Assembly: GCA_019745415.1 (NCBI GenBank)
Contig: JAIETF010000053.1
Coordinates: 62,001 to 126,000 of the forward strand
Source: Candidatus Obscuribacterales bacterium
GTDB lineage: Bacteria > Cyanobacteriota > Vampirovibrionia > Obscuribacterales > Obscuribacteraceae
Length of the DNA stretch: 64,000 nt
Direction of reading: 5' to 3'
The translations under genes and the position numbers were made by a program. Of this stretch, positions 1-8,587 are shown piece by piece. Each line of letters starts with the position of its first letter. Position 1 is the stretch's first letter. The notes under the pieces were generated by a model. That model made no database searches. It was not told the DNA's origin and worked only from the letters and a program-made list of their open reading frames with translations.

Positions 1-104
1 TCACCCTGAGAATTATCGCCAGCCTGACTGCTTTGCTTGGCAGAATTCGGCGCATTATCGCTCTGTTTATCCGCTGACTGGTCGTGCTTTTGCTCTTCCG
101 ACAT
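1..104 (-). CDS. N-terminal fragment of a polar, low-complexity protein (cut by window edge)
   Basis: An ATG at 104-102 opens a minus-strand frame that runs without a stop off the left edge, giving 34 residues. They are almost entirely polar and rich in Gln, Ser, Asp, Asn and Lys, beginning MSEEQKHDQSADKQSDNAPN. It starts 37 bp after the end of the RDD-family gene on the same strand, so both could share a transcript. No fold or function can be read from such a tail. A purine-rich GAGAGTAAAG-like stretch precedes the ATG but is not a strong ribosome site. Confidence 0.5.
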   Translation of the reverse strand, partial: MSEEQKHDQSADKQSDNAPNSAKQSSQAGDNSQG

Positions 105-140
105 CTTTACTCTCATGACAATACGATCACTAGAGTAATT

Positions 141-1019
141 TTACCAGTCTGTTAGCGCTTTTTTCTTCATTGCTTCTTCGAGCAATTCTTCGCTGTTGGG
201 CTCTCGTCTGAGACTGACTGTGGTATTGCATATGATATCTTCAATCGATTCTTGCTTCCTGTTTACTAGGGGCAAAACGTAAGCTAGCCAGAGAGTCAAT
301 GGGCAGATAAGGCGGGCAAAATGCCTATAGGTAGCTCTTTCAAGCGATAATCTTGCTCCGGCTTTGGTTGTGGTCTTCAATCCCAGGAGGAACTCTCCCG
401 GTGTGGCCATTAGGGCGGAAGACTGAAAAACGGCGTGATAAAACCAACTCCAGAGGCAGAGAAAGATATAGTCAGGAATATAGATGATGAACTGTCTTTC
501 GAACCTATCGGTGTAGATAAACTGAAAGGGAATCGCTATTTGCTTGGTAAAGGGCAGCAAAGAGCCGACGAGTTCGGAGAGTGCCGGAGGCAACCGTAAC
601 ATCTCTAAGAGACTGACTGGTAATTCCGCGTGCATAGGACCGGAATAGAGTCCAGGCAGCCAAAGCGGTTGCAGCGTGTAGAGTAGACCGAACTGCTCGA
701 TTAGACCTTGTAAAAACGGCTCGCCGTTAAAGTAATGGACACCCAAATAGAGGTTGCTCAAAAAGCCAAACAGAGAAAAACTGCAGGCAAGAATTAAAGC
801 ATCGAGAAAAAATGCACCGCCTCTGGCTGCTAGAAAAGCAGCATCTAGGCATGTTTTTATAGATTTCTTTGTTTTGTATTCATCACCAACATAAAAGTTG
901 CTTTCTAATACTGCCGGCGGTGCTTTTGCATCGCCAACAACTTGGCAGGCCTGCAACCATTCTTTCTCGTCTGAATCAGGCGATGCTAAGATTTTCCAGG
1001 CAATCTTGGTTTCGGACAT
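141..1019 (-). CDS. RDD-family integral membrane protein
   Basis: A 292-residue protein with the layout of the RDD family. An Arg-containing first hydrophobic segment (RGGAFFLDALILACSFSLFG, about residues 66-90) is followed by a long loop. The family's second half follows: a helix ending in a phenylalanine/alanine stretch, then ATPGEFLLGLKTTTKAGARLSLERA and a closing membrane helix ahead of a polar IEDIICNTTVSL tail. RDD proteins are inner-membrane proteins often linked to ion or solute transport, but the substrate here is unknown. The gene is divergent from the haemoglobin gene, with 133 bp between the starts. The central loop of about 80 residues is longer than usual for the family. Confidence 0.8.
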   Translation of the reverse strand: MSETKIAWKILASPDSDEKEWLQACQVVGDAKAPPAVLESNFYVGDEYKTKKSIKTCLDAAFLAARGGAFFLDALILACSFSLFGFLSNLYLGVHYFNGEPFLQGLIEQFGLLYTLQPLWLPGLYSGPMHAELPVSLLEMLRLPPALSELVGSLLPFTKQIAIPFQFIYTDRFERQFIIYIPDYIFLCLWSWFYHAVFQSSALMATPGEFLLGLKTTTKAGARLSLERATYRHFARLICPLTLWLAYVLPLVNRKQESIEDIICNTTVSLRREPNSEELLEEAMKKKALTDW

Positions 1020-1152
1020 GTCTCAGGACACCCCCGTAATGTGAAGTAGAAGATTGTATAAAGTATTTTGGTATAGTGACCAGTATATTTGTCGGTCCGG
1101 TCGGGCGCTATAGAGTTTTCCCCAGGTTCTTTGCGCAAGGTAGAATTTTTGC

Positions 1153-1533
1153 ATGGATGCATTGTCTGTAATTTACGAGCAAGTTGGTTCCGAAGAGCCC
1201 TTTTATAGATTGGTAGAGTTTTTCTATAACGGCGTAGAAGACTCTACTGTGCTTAGACCGCTTTACCCAAAAGACTTAAGCGAAGCAAAGTCAAAACTTG
1301 CTAAGTATTTGATTTACCGCATGGGCGGCAGTCAAGCTTATGTGCAAGAGCGGGGACATCCCCGCATGCGTGCCAGACATATGCCATTTAAGATAGGAAT
1401 GAAGGAGCGGGATGCCTGGCTCTTGGCTATGAATTCAGCTCTAGACCAGACCGAAGAATTTAAGCCTTTTAGAGCCGAACTCGACGCCTTTTTTGAACAT
1501 TTCGCCACTTTCATGATCAACCAGCCTGACTAA
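1153..1533 (+). CDS. glbO: Group 2 truncated haemoglobin (trHbO)
   Basis: A 126-residue protein matching group 2 truncated haemoglobins in length and motifs. It has the B-helix Phe-Tyr pair (FFY, residues 23-25), LRPLYP at the CD corner, GGSQAYVQERGHPRMRARHMPF with the proximal haem ligand His76, and the group-specific Trp at position G8 (DAWL, W89). Such proteins bind haem and O2 and are linked to oxygen delivery, NO detoxification or redox signalling in the cytoplasm. The ATG at 1153 keeps the full A/B helices. The gene stands alone, divergent from the RDD protein and convergent with the TPR gene. Confidence 0.93.
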   Translation: MDALSVIYEQVGSEEPFYRLVEFFYNGVEDSTVLRPLYPKDLSEAKSKLAKYLIYRMGGSQAYVQERGHPRMRARHMPFKIGMKERDAWLLAMNSALDQTEEFKPFRAELDAFFEHFATFMINQPD

Positions 1534-1561
1534 GCAGCTAAACGAAAGGCATGCTATTTTG

Positions 1562-3205
1562 CTAATCAGTTCTGTGCTTGTTTTCTGCATCTTTACTGCT
1601 TGCTTGCATTAGAGATATGTTGAAGGGAATCTGCTTCCAGGGACTTAACCGGCTAGTTTTAATCCAATTGGTAATGGAATGCAATGACTGGGAAGTTTGG
1701 CGATAGGTATCAGGCTGAAAGGCTGCTTTTCCAACAAGGATGTTCTGGTTACAGTCAGTGTATGATTTGAAATGAGTTTGAAGCAGAAGTGAGGCAGCTA
1801 GCATGCGCGACTTTGCTTCTGCTCGACTGAGATAGCCGGCAATGAAGCCTTCTCTCGTGGCGACAATGTACCTAGCCAAATCCCAGCCGAGAAGACCAGA
1901 TTCTCTCGAGTTTACAAAGTGCTTTCTGAGCTGATCGAGCAGCGCATCTTTATCAGCGGTATTGCGGCCGCACAAAAACACGGCAAAATCTATCTGCATT
2001 GGTGTTGCTCCGCTGTTTATAGCCTCACCCAAACAAAGCCAAGTTTTGTTGTCGCCGCTAAGCATAAGTTCTTCAAGCCGTTCAATGAGTTCTTCTCGAT
2101 TTTTTACTGCGAAACTATCATCAAGTATCTTCCTTGCTTTTCTTCGATTAGCTTCGCTGTTTTCGCCACCATAAAGAGAATGAGTACCCATGCGATATTG
2201 CTGCCAGTAGAGCAGAGTCAAAAGAAGTGGATATCTTTCGGCATTGCTTAGATCGGAAATTGTTTTGTCTGTCTGGTAGTCGTTCAGTACCATTATCCAG
2301 TCGTCAGCAAGAGCAAGAAGCTCTCTCGAGTCTCTATAGCATTCTCTCAACTTTCTTACATCTAGCTTGGCCTGCTCGAAATCTTCCATTTGCTCGTAGA
2401 GGCTCGCTCGTTCTCTCAGAATTATTGGATCATTAGCCTTTCTGTCTAAAGCCTGTGAATAGTCACTTAAGGCGCCATCAAAGTCACTTAAGACTATCTT
2501 GAGACGAGCTCTTTCGTAAAGTGAGTAAATTGTCTCTTTATCATTTTTACAAGCCAGATTCAGATCTTGCAAAGCTTGAATTGGCTTGTTGATTGCTTGC
2601 CAGGCTGCAGCTCTATACTTATAGGCTCTCACGATTGATTTGTCCAATTCTATGGCTTTGGTAGCATCAGCGATCACTTTTGAGTGCTCTTTCTTTTCAA
2701 GATATGCCTCAGCTCGATCCTCATAGTTAGCCGCATTCCACGGACTGATAAGAATAGCGATACTATAGTCTCTGATTGCGTCATCAAGTCTACTGAGGCA
2801 GACAAAGAGATTGCCTCTGTCGTTGTAGGCATCTGCAAGTCTAGGATTTAACTTAATTGCAAGATTGTAGTGTTGAAGCGCTTGTTCTAGCTTTTTTTGT
2901 TTTTGGAGCGTGAAACCCAGTCCATAGTGACAGTCCGCACTCGTTGGATCTGATTTAAGTCCACGGCTGAATACCGCAATTGCTTCGTCTAGCTTACCCC
3001 TTGTGTATAAGGCATAACCAGAATAAAAGGTAGAGTGGTCTTGCTCAGTTCTTGCCGCTTTGGGCGGCATGGACACTTGAGATGGATCAGGTACCTGCGC
3101 CATCGAAATGGGTGGTCTGAGAAAGAGACTCGCGGATACTATAAGAGCTGATGTAGCAAATACCAGAGCCCCTCTTTTTTTACCAAATGATTTGTTTGTA
3201 TACAA
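1562..3205 (-). CDS. Secreted or membrane-anchored TPR-repeat protein
   Basis: A 547-residue protein with an N-terminal hydrophobic segment (ALVFATSALIVSASLFLRP, about residues 12-30) consistent with a signal peptide or anchor. About seven tetratricopeptide repeats follow between residues 55 and 300, with the usual pattern, for example AYNDRGNLFVCLSRLDDAIRDY and ADCHYGLGFTLQKQKKLEQA. The C-terminal 240 residues are helical-looking and unassigned. TPR arrays mediate protein-protein contacts, probably outside the cytoplasm here. The start is a TTG at 3205 with GAGG just upstream, because no ATG precedes the hydrophobic segment. It begins 10 bp after the stop of the upstream 178-residue gene, so the two look like one transcription unit. 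Confidence 0.82.
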   Translation of the reverse strand: MYTNKSFGKKRGALVFATSALIVSASLFLRPPISMAQVPDPSQVSMPPKAARTEQDHSTFYSGYALYTRGKLDEAIAVFSRGLKSDPTSADCHYGLGFTLQKQKKLEQALQHYNLAIKLNPRLADAYNDRGNLFVCLSRLDDAIRDYSIAILISPWNAANYEDRAEAYLEKKEHSKVIADATKAIELDKSIVRAYKYRAAAWQAINKPIQALQDLNLACKNDKETIYSLYERARLKIVLSDFDGALSDYSQALDRKANDPIILRERASLYEQMEDFEQAKLDVRKLRECYRDSRELLALADDWIMVLNDYQTDKTISDLSNAERYPLLLTLLYWQQYRMGTHSLYGGENSEANRRKARKILDDSFAVKNREELIERLEELMLSGDNKTWLCLGEAINSGATPMQIDFAVFLCGRNTADKDALLDQLRKHFVNSRESGLLGWDLARYIVATREGFIAGYLSRAEAKSRMLAASLLLQTHFKSYTDCNQNILVGKAAFQPDTYRQTSQSLHSITNWIKTSRLSPWKQIPFNISLMQASSKDAENKHRTD

Positions 3206-3215
3206 AGCCTCTATG

Positions 3216-3752
3216 TCAATTAGTATCTATGGGCATTTTGCATTGCAATAGCTTGTTAAGGGAGTCATTAGTAATGGCATCTTCAAGTTGGGCTAACGTT
3301 GCATTAGGCAAATTGAGACGCTTTCTCTCATTGGCAATGATATTCTCAGTTACTTTGTCTGGTGTAAATTCTTTGTCTGTTAGACCGTAGTTCTTTCTCA
3401 TCAATTCTTTGACTTCTGAGTTCCCATCCTTGAAGACTTGAGCCGCTTCTTTACCCATGGCAGCGAATAGTTCGTCGGAGGAAGCTCCGCTTGCTAGTCC
3501 GTAGTTGGCTCTCATTTCGATTGGTGACTTTTTCAGAAAGCCTTCTGGGGTTTTGTAATGAGCCTTAAGGTCGTTGAAAGAGATGAATCCTTCGGGACAC
3601 TTTCCTGCGGGAGTCTGCAATTTGTCGCTCTTCGACAGCTCAGGCCCAGCAGCTAGATGCATTTTTGCCAAGGCGCCCTGATCATCGGGAGCTTTTGCAT
3701 GAGACAGCTGATTCGATGCATCATCTTTACCGTGCTTGCCTTTGTCTAGCAT
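3216..3752 (-). CDS. Hypothetical protein, 178 residues, upstream partner of the TPR gene
   Basis: The ATG at 3752 is preceded by AGGAG at good spacing. The first 45 residues are polar and probably disordered. The rest is helical in character and contains two similar stretches, IEMRANYGLASGASSDELFAAM and VKELMRKNYGLTDKEFTPDKV, suggesting an internal duplication around an xNYGL motif. There is no signal peptide, membrane segment or cysteine cluster. Spacing of 10 bp to the TPR gene suggests cotranscription. I do not recognise a family. Confidence 0.7.
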   Translation of the reverse strand: MLDKGKHGKDDASNQLSHAKAPDDQGALAKMHLAAGPELSKSDKLQTPAGKCPEGFISFNDLKAHYKTPEGFLKKSPIEMRANYGLASGASSDELFAAMGKEAAQVFKDGNSEVKELMRKNYGLTDKEFTPDKVTENIIANERKRLNLPNATLAQLEDAITNDSLNKLLQCKMPIDTN

Positions 3753-3843
3753 GACGAACTCCTATGTGTCTCCGAAGAAAGGTTACTTGGTCTATTCCCC
3801 TAAAATAGACAATTAAAACTGAGTCAAATTTACCATGTCGCTA

Positions 3844-3870
3844 GCATTGAAGCCTTCAGGGCTTCAATGC
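3844..3870. other. Perfect 11-bp hairpin in the divergent gap before the zinc-ribbon gene
   Basis: GCATTGAAGCC at 3844-3854 and GGCTTCAATGC at 3860-3870 pair perfectly around a TTCAG loop. A second, weaker hairpin (GTCTATT/AATAGAC) lies at 3790-3810. Neither is followed by a T-run and both lie between divergent genes, so they are not ordinary terminators. The stem sits about 45 bp upstream of the dyad at 3905-3938. Confidence 0.6.
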
Positions 3871-3904
3871 CTCCATAGATTGTATTCAGAACAAGCCTTT
3901 TGGA

Positions 3905-3938
3905 TTTGATCTAGAACCGATACCGGTTCCTGATCAAA
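3905..3938. promoter_or_regulatory. 34-bp dyad with AACCGATACCGGTT core, candidate operator
   Basis: Nested inverted repeats: outer arms TTTGATC (3905-3911) and GATCAAA (3932-3938), inner arms GAACCG (3914-3919) and CGGTTC (3924-3929). The core AACCGATACCGGTT differs by one base from the perfect palindrome AACCGATATCGGTT found at 30504. It ends 84 bp before the start of the zinc-ribbon/winged-helix gene at 4023. The paralogue at 30597 has its copy ending 79 bp upstream. The repeated position suggests an operator, possibly autoregulatory. TTTTGAACTTTTT lies between palindrome and gene at both loci. Confidence 0.55.
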
Positions 3939-4022
3939 CACAAATATAAAATTCGAAAAGAAATTTTGAACTTTTTTCCTATTGACATCGTTATTAATAT
4001 CAGGACCTTCTGAGGTGTTGAT

Positions 4023-5468
4023 ATGTCACAGCCATTTTTTCAGTCTCTTCAAGAACATCCTGATATCGGAGAGAGAAGAGAACATTTTGTAAGGAGTATT
4101 TGGCACGAGTTTGAGCTTTCTTTTCCAACCGAAGAGTTTTGTTGGATTTGGCTTAATGACAAGCTGAAAGAGAAGGATGCTTTGTTTTGCCACAAGTGTT
4201 TCAGCAGGTCTCTTAAGTTTAAAGATGGACACAGAAAGTTTAGATGCTCTAAGTGTCATTCAACTTCTTCCCTGTCAGCCGGAACCTTTTTTGCCGGTAT
4301 CAGAAAACTGCGCGCTTGGCTTGGCACTATGTGGTTGCTTGAGCGAGGAGCACTTGTAAATTCAGTTATGCTTTCAGAATTGTCTGGGCTTCGCAATTCT
4401 TCGGCACAACACGTGTTGAAGAGCCTTCTTGCAGCAGTAGATCTATCAGAGAGGGAAGGAGAGGAGAGGGCTTGTATTAGCAGTGTGCACTTTATAGATT
4501 TGTTTTCTAGGCGCAGTCTTGCAACTCCTAGATGGCTCAGACCGTTTGAAGAAGAAATCTACCAGGCTCGTCTACATTCTAGGCTTAGTTCCAAATCTAG
4601 CAATAGTAATGAAGCTGCAGGAAAGGGCAGTGAGACTATGGAAGGCATAGAGCGTGATTTTGATAATTCCTCAGCAGATGAACTGAAATACTCAAAGCCA
4701 GCGGCAAGAGTTGAAAATTGCTTTTTGGACGCCGCACAGAAGCAACTCGCTTTCGCAATACTGGAAGTTTTAAGTGAAAGAACATTGGGTCTTGATGATC
4801 TTTGTGAGGCGCTGGGTAGCCATATATCCGACATTTCAGCAGTAGTTACCGAGCTTCAGATAGAGGGTCTTATAGAGGAACTAGCTGGATTGAGATTTAC
4901 AGTTGTAAAAAAGAGAGTCTCAAATGCTAGTTCATTGGATGATGACAGTGCAGAACCTGATGATTCAACTTCTATCTGGGATGGCGAAGAACTGGAGTTC
5001 AAAGGTCCTGATTACGAAAGGTATGTTTACTTTGATGGATTAGAGAACGGAGATGTGCGTGCTAGTTGGCGTTCCGCAAATCTTAGATATGAGCGCAGAG
5101 ACAAGCTTTCCCTGGGAAAGAGATCCTTTAGGAAATGCTCTATAGATAGATGCTTGTTTTGTCGCAACTTTGAGGGGCAAGCAGCTCTGCGGCTGTCCTT
5201 GGAAGCGTTTAAGGCAGGAATTAAGTTCATTTTTGGCGGAATTTCTAGAAAGTATTTGCAAGTATACGGTTCAGCACTTCGGTTTATACCAGGGCTCTTT
5301 GATCAGATCGAAGACTCTGCTGCAGTCTTACACTTTCTCAAAGATGAGAACATAAACCGGCTTAAAATAGAGCTTTTGGATAACTGCCTAAGGACTGGCT
5401 ATATTGGTTCTAGAAAGTTGAGGGGTTTTACAACGCCTATGACAGTCGAGATTCCTCTTTGCTTTTAG
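4023..5468 (+). CDS. Zinc-ribbon and winged-helix protein with IS1595-transposase-like ends (paralogue 1)
   Basis: A 481-residue protein. A four-cysteine zinc ribbon (Cys56, Cys59, Cys75, Cys78) runs into SLSAGTFFAG and RAWLGTMWLLERG, the arrangement seen at the N-terminus of IS1595/ISXO2-type transposases. Residues about 145-165 hold HFIDLFSRRSLATPRWLRP, shared with the paralogue at 30597. After an acidic linker, a segment near 240-295 (LDDLCEALGSHISDISAVVTELQIEGLIEEL) resembles the DprA winged helix. The end has GISRKYLQVYGSALRF, like the transposase C-terminus, and a second cysteine group (CSIDRCLFC). I see no spaced DDE/DDD catalytic core. Probably a DNA-binding protein derived from a transposase. 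AGGTG precedes the ATG. Confidence 0.72.
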   Translation: MSQPFFQSLQEHPDIGERREHFVRSIWHEFELSFPTEEFCWIWLNDKLKEKDALFCHKCFSRSLKFKDGHRKFRCSKCHSTSSLSAGTFFAGIRKLRAWLGTMWLLERGALVNSVMLSELSGLRNSSAQHVLKSLLAAVDLSEREGEERACISSVHFIDLFSRRSLATPRWLRPFEEEIYQARLHSRLSSKSSNSNEAAGKGSETMEGIERDFDNSSADELKYSKPAARVENCFLDAAQKQLAFAILEVLSERTLGLDDLCEALGSHISDISAVVTELQIEGLIEELAGLRFTVVKKRVSNASSLDDDSAEPDDSTSIWDGEELEFKGPDYERYVYFDGLENGDVRASWRSANLRYERRDKLSLGKRSFRKCSIDRCLFCRNFEGQAALRLSLEAFKAGIKFIFGGISRKYLQVYGSALRFIPGLFDQIEDSAAVLHFLKDENINRLKIELLDNCLRTGYIGSRKLRGFTTPMTVEIPLCF

Positions 5469-5481
5469 CTTTAGGGTCTGG

Positions 5482-6024
5482 CTAAACGCTCAGGTCATCT
5501 CTAATTTTTGCGTATAAAAGTTCGTCTACGATTCTTCCATCTTTGATGGCTGCTTTGCGCAGTCTTCCCTCAAGTTGATAGCCGCATTTTTCTAGAACTT
5601 TGGCAGAACTCTCATTGAAGTCAAAAACAAGAGCGTACAATCTGGTTATTGGGAAATTGCGAAAAGCCCATTCCGACATACCTGATACGGCTTTGGTCAT
5701 AATACCTTTGCCCCAGTATTCTTTGCCGAGCCAGTATCCGATTTCGGCACTTACACGAGCAACATCTGTTTGCATCATCAGACCTATTCCGCCTACTACT
5801 CTTCCTTCTACATCAATGGCAAAGTTGATTTTCGGGTTGGAGTTATTGACTAACTCAATCCAGTCGAGAGCGTCTCTTCTTGTATAGGGGCTTGGAAAAC
5901 GATCTCTAAGACATAGCCAGACTTCGCGATCGTTTCCGCTCAGAGCAAGGCTTTCGGCATCATCCCTGGTGAAATCTCTAATTAGGAAATAACCGCCGTC
6001 AAATATAACTCTATTCGTCTTCAT
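5482..6024 (-). CDS. GNAT N-acetyltransferase (RimJ/RimL type)
   Basis: 180 residues from the ATG at 6024, which has AGGG just upstream; a frame extension to 6096 has no better site. It shows the RimJ/RimL pattern: strand FLIRDFTRDDAESL, central FAIDVEGRVVGGIGLM, and the acetyl-CoA loop IGYWLGKEYWGKGIMTKAV. These are followed by NESSAKVLEKCGYQLEGRLRKAAIKDGRIVDELLYA. The family transfers acetyl groups to N-terminal or small-molecule amines; the substrate cannot be told. It is convergent with the zinc-ribbon gene, with 13 bp between the stops. Confidence 0.88.
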   Translation of the reverse strand: MKTNRVIFDGGYFLIRDFTRDDAESLALSGNDREVWLCLRDRFPSPYTRRDALDWIELVNNSNPKINFAIDVEGRVVGGIGLMMQTDVARVSAEIGYWLGKEYWGKGIMTKAVSGMSEWAFRNFPITRLYALVFDFNESSAKVLEKCGYQLEGRLRKAAIKDGRIVDELLYAKIRDDLSV

Positions 6025-6289
6025 CGGCCCTATATTAACGCGATTGGTTATTAGTAGCAACGACCTGAAGACCGCTGAGCCAGTTGCCAGAGTCATCTCA
6101 TAATCAAGATTCTGGGAGCAATACGCGGTTTTCTTTGCTTTTGCGGTTTACTAGCCTTGTTTGCTTTGGCTAGATTCCAATTAACCGAATCAGATTGATA
6201 GTGCGGGTAAGGAAAGAAAAAACTGACGACAGCGTTCTATTTTAAGTGGTTTTGAGATGCAAGTGGCATCAACTGCTGTCCATCATGTT

Positions 6290-6367
6290 TCTAAAGACTA
6301 GCGCTGAGGGCTATTGCTAAAGGCTAGTGCTAAGGGCTAACGCTAAAGACTAGCGCTAATGACTTAG
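6290..6367. repeat. Six tandem copies of a 13-bp unit (GCTAAAGRCTAGY-like)
   Basis: Units at 6290-6302, 6303-6315, 6316-6328, 6329-6341, 6342-6354 and 6355-6367 follow GCTAAAGACTAGC with drift, the ends being most changed. The array occupies the gap 6025-6524 between the divergent GNAT and HTH genes. The rest of that 500-bp gap shows no gene. The 13-bp period does not match a coding repeat or CRISPR. Confidence 0.85.
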
Positions 6368-6524
6368 TCAAAGGCGAGAAAAAACTAAAAGGGCGCGACA
6401 AGGGCGCTAAATACAACTAGTTTCTCTTCAAATCAGCTTTTTTAAGCGTGGTAGAGCCTCATTGCGCCGCGCCTCCAGTCGATATCGGTTTGTTGTTTAG
6501 CCAAATTATATAGAGGTGCGTTTT

Positions 6525-7307
6525 ATGAATAACCCTAGACAATCTTCAAAGCAGTCCAACTCTTCCAAAATAACTGGAACCGCAAATAAACTTGCTCGCC
6601 GCAAACCCGCCAAGAGACGCAATCGAGACGAGGCCAACTTTGCTTCTGTGATGGAAGAGAGAAAGCTGCGCTATGCCTCTAATATTTCTGAATTCGGTTT
6701 GCTTTGTGAGTTGGCGCATAGGAATACAGTGTTGATGACCAGACCGCTGGTTTACGATTTGTGCCTTCATTTTCAATGCGAAGATCTCAACTTGCTGGGC
6801 AAGCTGGTCAGCTATTGGACTGGTATTTCGGAGGCGACCTTAAGGCGTTGCCTGAAAGGATGGCGTGTGCCTAGGCTTTCCACGCTTGTGGAAATTGCTG
6901 AAGCTAGTAATTTGAAGTTGGTGGTTTGTGTTAGTCCACTCAATCCAATGCAGCAGCTAAAGCATGTCAGTTCCTTCAATCGAGTCGGTTCATTCAATGA
7001 TCAACTTGAACAAGACAGGAGTTTGGAGCTTGGCTCCAGCATTGCCTCAATTTCTAGGCATACTGCACCACTTGCGTCATTATGCGGCGAGACTGTGTGC
7101 AGCGCCGGTCAGGTTGCTCGATGTCTTTCTGCCTTGGTTTCGAAGCTAACGGCTGATTACTCGCCGGCGTTCTTGCGGGACGCATGCGGTGTTTCTTGTC
7201 AGAGCCTAGCTCGCATTAAGCGGGGACGAAACGCCAGTTTGCTCACCTACCAAAAGATATTGGCAGCCTTCGGTTTGACCATGCGATTGCGGTTCTTGCG
7301 CCCTTGA
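6525..7307 (+). CDS. Protein with two helix-turn-helix-like domains
   Basis: 260 residues from the ATG at 6525, which has AGAGG 8 bp upstream; a GTG at 6516 would overlap that site. A basic Lys/Arg-rich head (ARRKPAKRRNRDE) precedes two similar Xre-like domains. The first is LVSYWTGISEATLRRCLKGWRVPRLSTLVEIAEASNLKLVVCV (about 85-135). The second is AFLRDACGVSCQSLARIKRGRNASLLTYQKILAAFGLTMRLRFL at the C-terminus. Each has the helix-turn-helix spacing followed by a short strand, as in Cro/C1 proteins. Likely a DNA-binding regulator. GATATCGGTT at 6481-6490 resembles half of the palindrome at 30504. It is followed closely by the unknown gene at 7375. Confidence 0.65.
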   Translation: MNNPRQSSKQSNSSKITGTANKLARRKPAKRRNRDEANFASVMEERKLRYASNISEFGLLCELAHRNTVLMTRPLVYDLCLHFQCEDLNLLGKLVSYWTGISEATLRRCLKGWRVPRLSTLVEIAEASNLKLVVCVSPLNPMQQLKHVSSFNRVGSFNDQLEQDRSLELGSSIASISRHTAPLASLCGETVCSAGQVARCLSALVSKLTADYSPAFLRDACGVSCQSLARIKRGRNASLLTYQKILAAFGLTMRLRFLRP

Positions 7308-7374
7308 TCCTTCTATGCGCATCAACCGATCAAGGCGAGATTTTAGTTCTTACAAATATAAATATGGAGGATTT

Positions 7375-8043
7375 ATGGACCAAAGTATTTCGCGAGAAAT
7401 GCCTGTGGGCATGGGTTTTGGCCGAGTTAAGTATCAGTTCTGGAATGAATTCGAACCAGAGCTTCTCAGGCTTGCCGAATTATTCTTACTGCGTTTGCAA
7501 TTTCAGACAGGCTTAAAAAACGAGGAATTAACTGTTTGGCTCAGCCAAAGAAGCGACAGGAATAGACATTTATTTGATTTGTTTATTGAGAAGGTGCTTT
7601 TTCCTTGTCCCTTTCTGCTTGCTCGTATGTTTTGTGAAAGCGGCTTTGAGTTGTATCTGGTTGCTTCGCGGTCTGGCCCTTGTCTTGGTGGAGGAGAAGA
7701 TAGGCGCCAGTTGGTCGCTTCGGCAAGCGAAATGATGCCTGCTCTGCGCGACCTTGCGGTGCATTATTTTGGTGAAAGCCCAGCATTTAGCTCGTTGGCT
7801 TGGCTGGTTGCCCGTGATTCATGTAAGCGCTCTTCTTTTGAGAATGACTTGGTTTATCCGGCAAGTTATGCAAATCATCCTGGTTTGGTAGCTCCGGGAA
7901 GCTTGGTCAGTTTGCAAGCAAAGCTTGAAGGCTTTTGGTCGGGAAAGGAGGCAATCAGTTGGAATCTCTATCTAGCACTGTTGAATACGCTCGAGGTGAA
8001 GCTTTCGATTATTCCTCAGTTGCTCGAATCTCGTCTTGAATAA
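7375..8043 (+). CDS. Hypothetical protein, 222 residues
   Basis: The ATG at 7375 has GGAGG 7 bp upstream; a longer frame from 7315 lacks this. The product looks like a soluble helical protein with hydrophobic helices (LLRLAELFLLRLQFQTGLKN, ISWNLYLALLNTLEVKLSII) but no signal peptide or obvious membrane segment. There is a cysteine/glycine stretch, RSGPCLGGGEDRRQLV, near residue 108. No family is recognised. It follows the double-HTH gene by 67 bp on the same strand, so it may share its transcript and be a partner of that regulator. Confidence 0.65.
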   Translation: MDQSISREMPVGMGFGRVKYQFWNEFEPELLRLAELFLLRLQFQTGLKNEELTVWLSQRSDRNRHLFDLFIEKVLFPCPFLLARMFCESGFELYLVASRSGPCLGGGEDRRQLVASASEMMPALRDLAVHYFGESPAFSSLAWLVARDSCKRSSFENDLVYPASYANHPGLVAPGSLVSLQAKLEGFWSGKEAISWNLYLALLNTLEVKLSIIPQLLESRLE

Positions 8044-8246
8044 GTGAGGAACAGCCGAAAAGAAGCACTCTTCTTTTCGCTGTCGATTGTTATACTATAT
8101 CTTGTCATTTTTTCTACAGTTGCCAATTTGCCCGCACCTTCAGGCTTAAACCTAGTTATTTGGCTGTTTCGAAAAATTTCCCAATTTTTGTCCAGGAATT
8201 TGACCAATAGTGTAAATACCCTCACAAAGGAGGATGAGCAAACACT

Positions 8247-8576
8247 ATGAGTATCGAAGCAGCATTTGACATACAACAGCTCAAAAATTCCTCTATGAAG
8301 CGCAAGAATGCCTTACAGGCCGAATGGCAGGAAACCATTGAGCTTGGGCGCAGCAGTGATTCGGTCAATGCTATGCTGGTCGATCTCACTCTCAGCACAG
8401 AGGAAACAGCCAGCTTTCCTTCCATGCTGCCGAACGTGGTTTTAGCCCTCAACTATCGCAATCGCAACCTGAGCAGCCAAGCTAAGACCCCGGTCCAGAA
8501 CGGACCAACCAGCATTGTCCCAGTTAGTGCCGACAAGCCTCTTTCGATGGGTCTAGTGAGCGATTGGACTCACTAA
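8247..8576 (+). CDS. Small hypothetical protein, 109 residues
   Basis: AAGGAGG lies 11 bp upstream of the ATG, a strong ribosome site that supports translation. The protein has a helical, charged first half (IQQLKNSSMKRKNALQAEWQ), a central acidic stretch and a Pro/Ser-rich end. There are no cysteines or membrane segments and no family is recognised. It closes a run of three unknown plus-strand genes after the HTH protein and is convergent with panC. A 7-bp stem (TAGTGAG/CTCACTA, 8554-8575) overlaps its stop and could help termination. Confidence 0.55.
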   Translation: MSIEAAFDIQQLKNSSMKRKNALQAEWQETIELGRSSDSVNAMLVDLTLSTEETASFPSMLPNVVLALNYRNRNLSSQAKTPVQNGPTSIVPVSADKPLSMGLVSDWTH

Positions 8577-8587
8577 GCCGCTCAAGA

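Noticed and set aside
4023..5468. Intact IS1595 insertion sequence
   Set aside because: No terminal inverted repeats or target duplications seen at the gene ends and no DDE core; better treated as a domesticated relative.
6290..6367. Possible CRISPR array
   Set aside because: Units are 13 bp and directly adjacent with no spacers; no cas genes nearby.
6481..6490. GATATCGGTT near the HTH gene as another palindrome copy
   Set aside because: Only one half is conserved (AGTCGATATCGGTT), so it could be chance; left out of the operator set.
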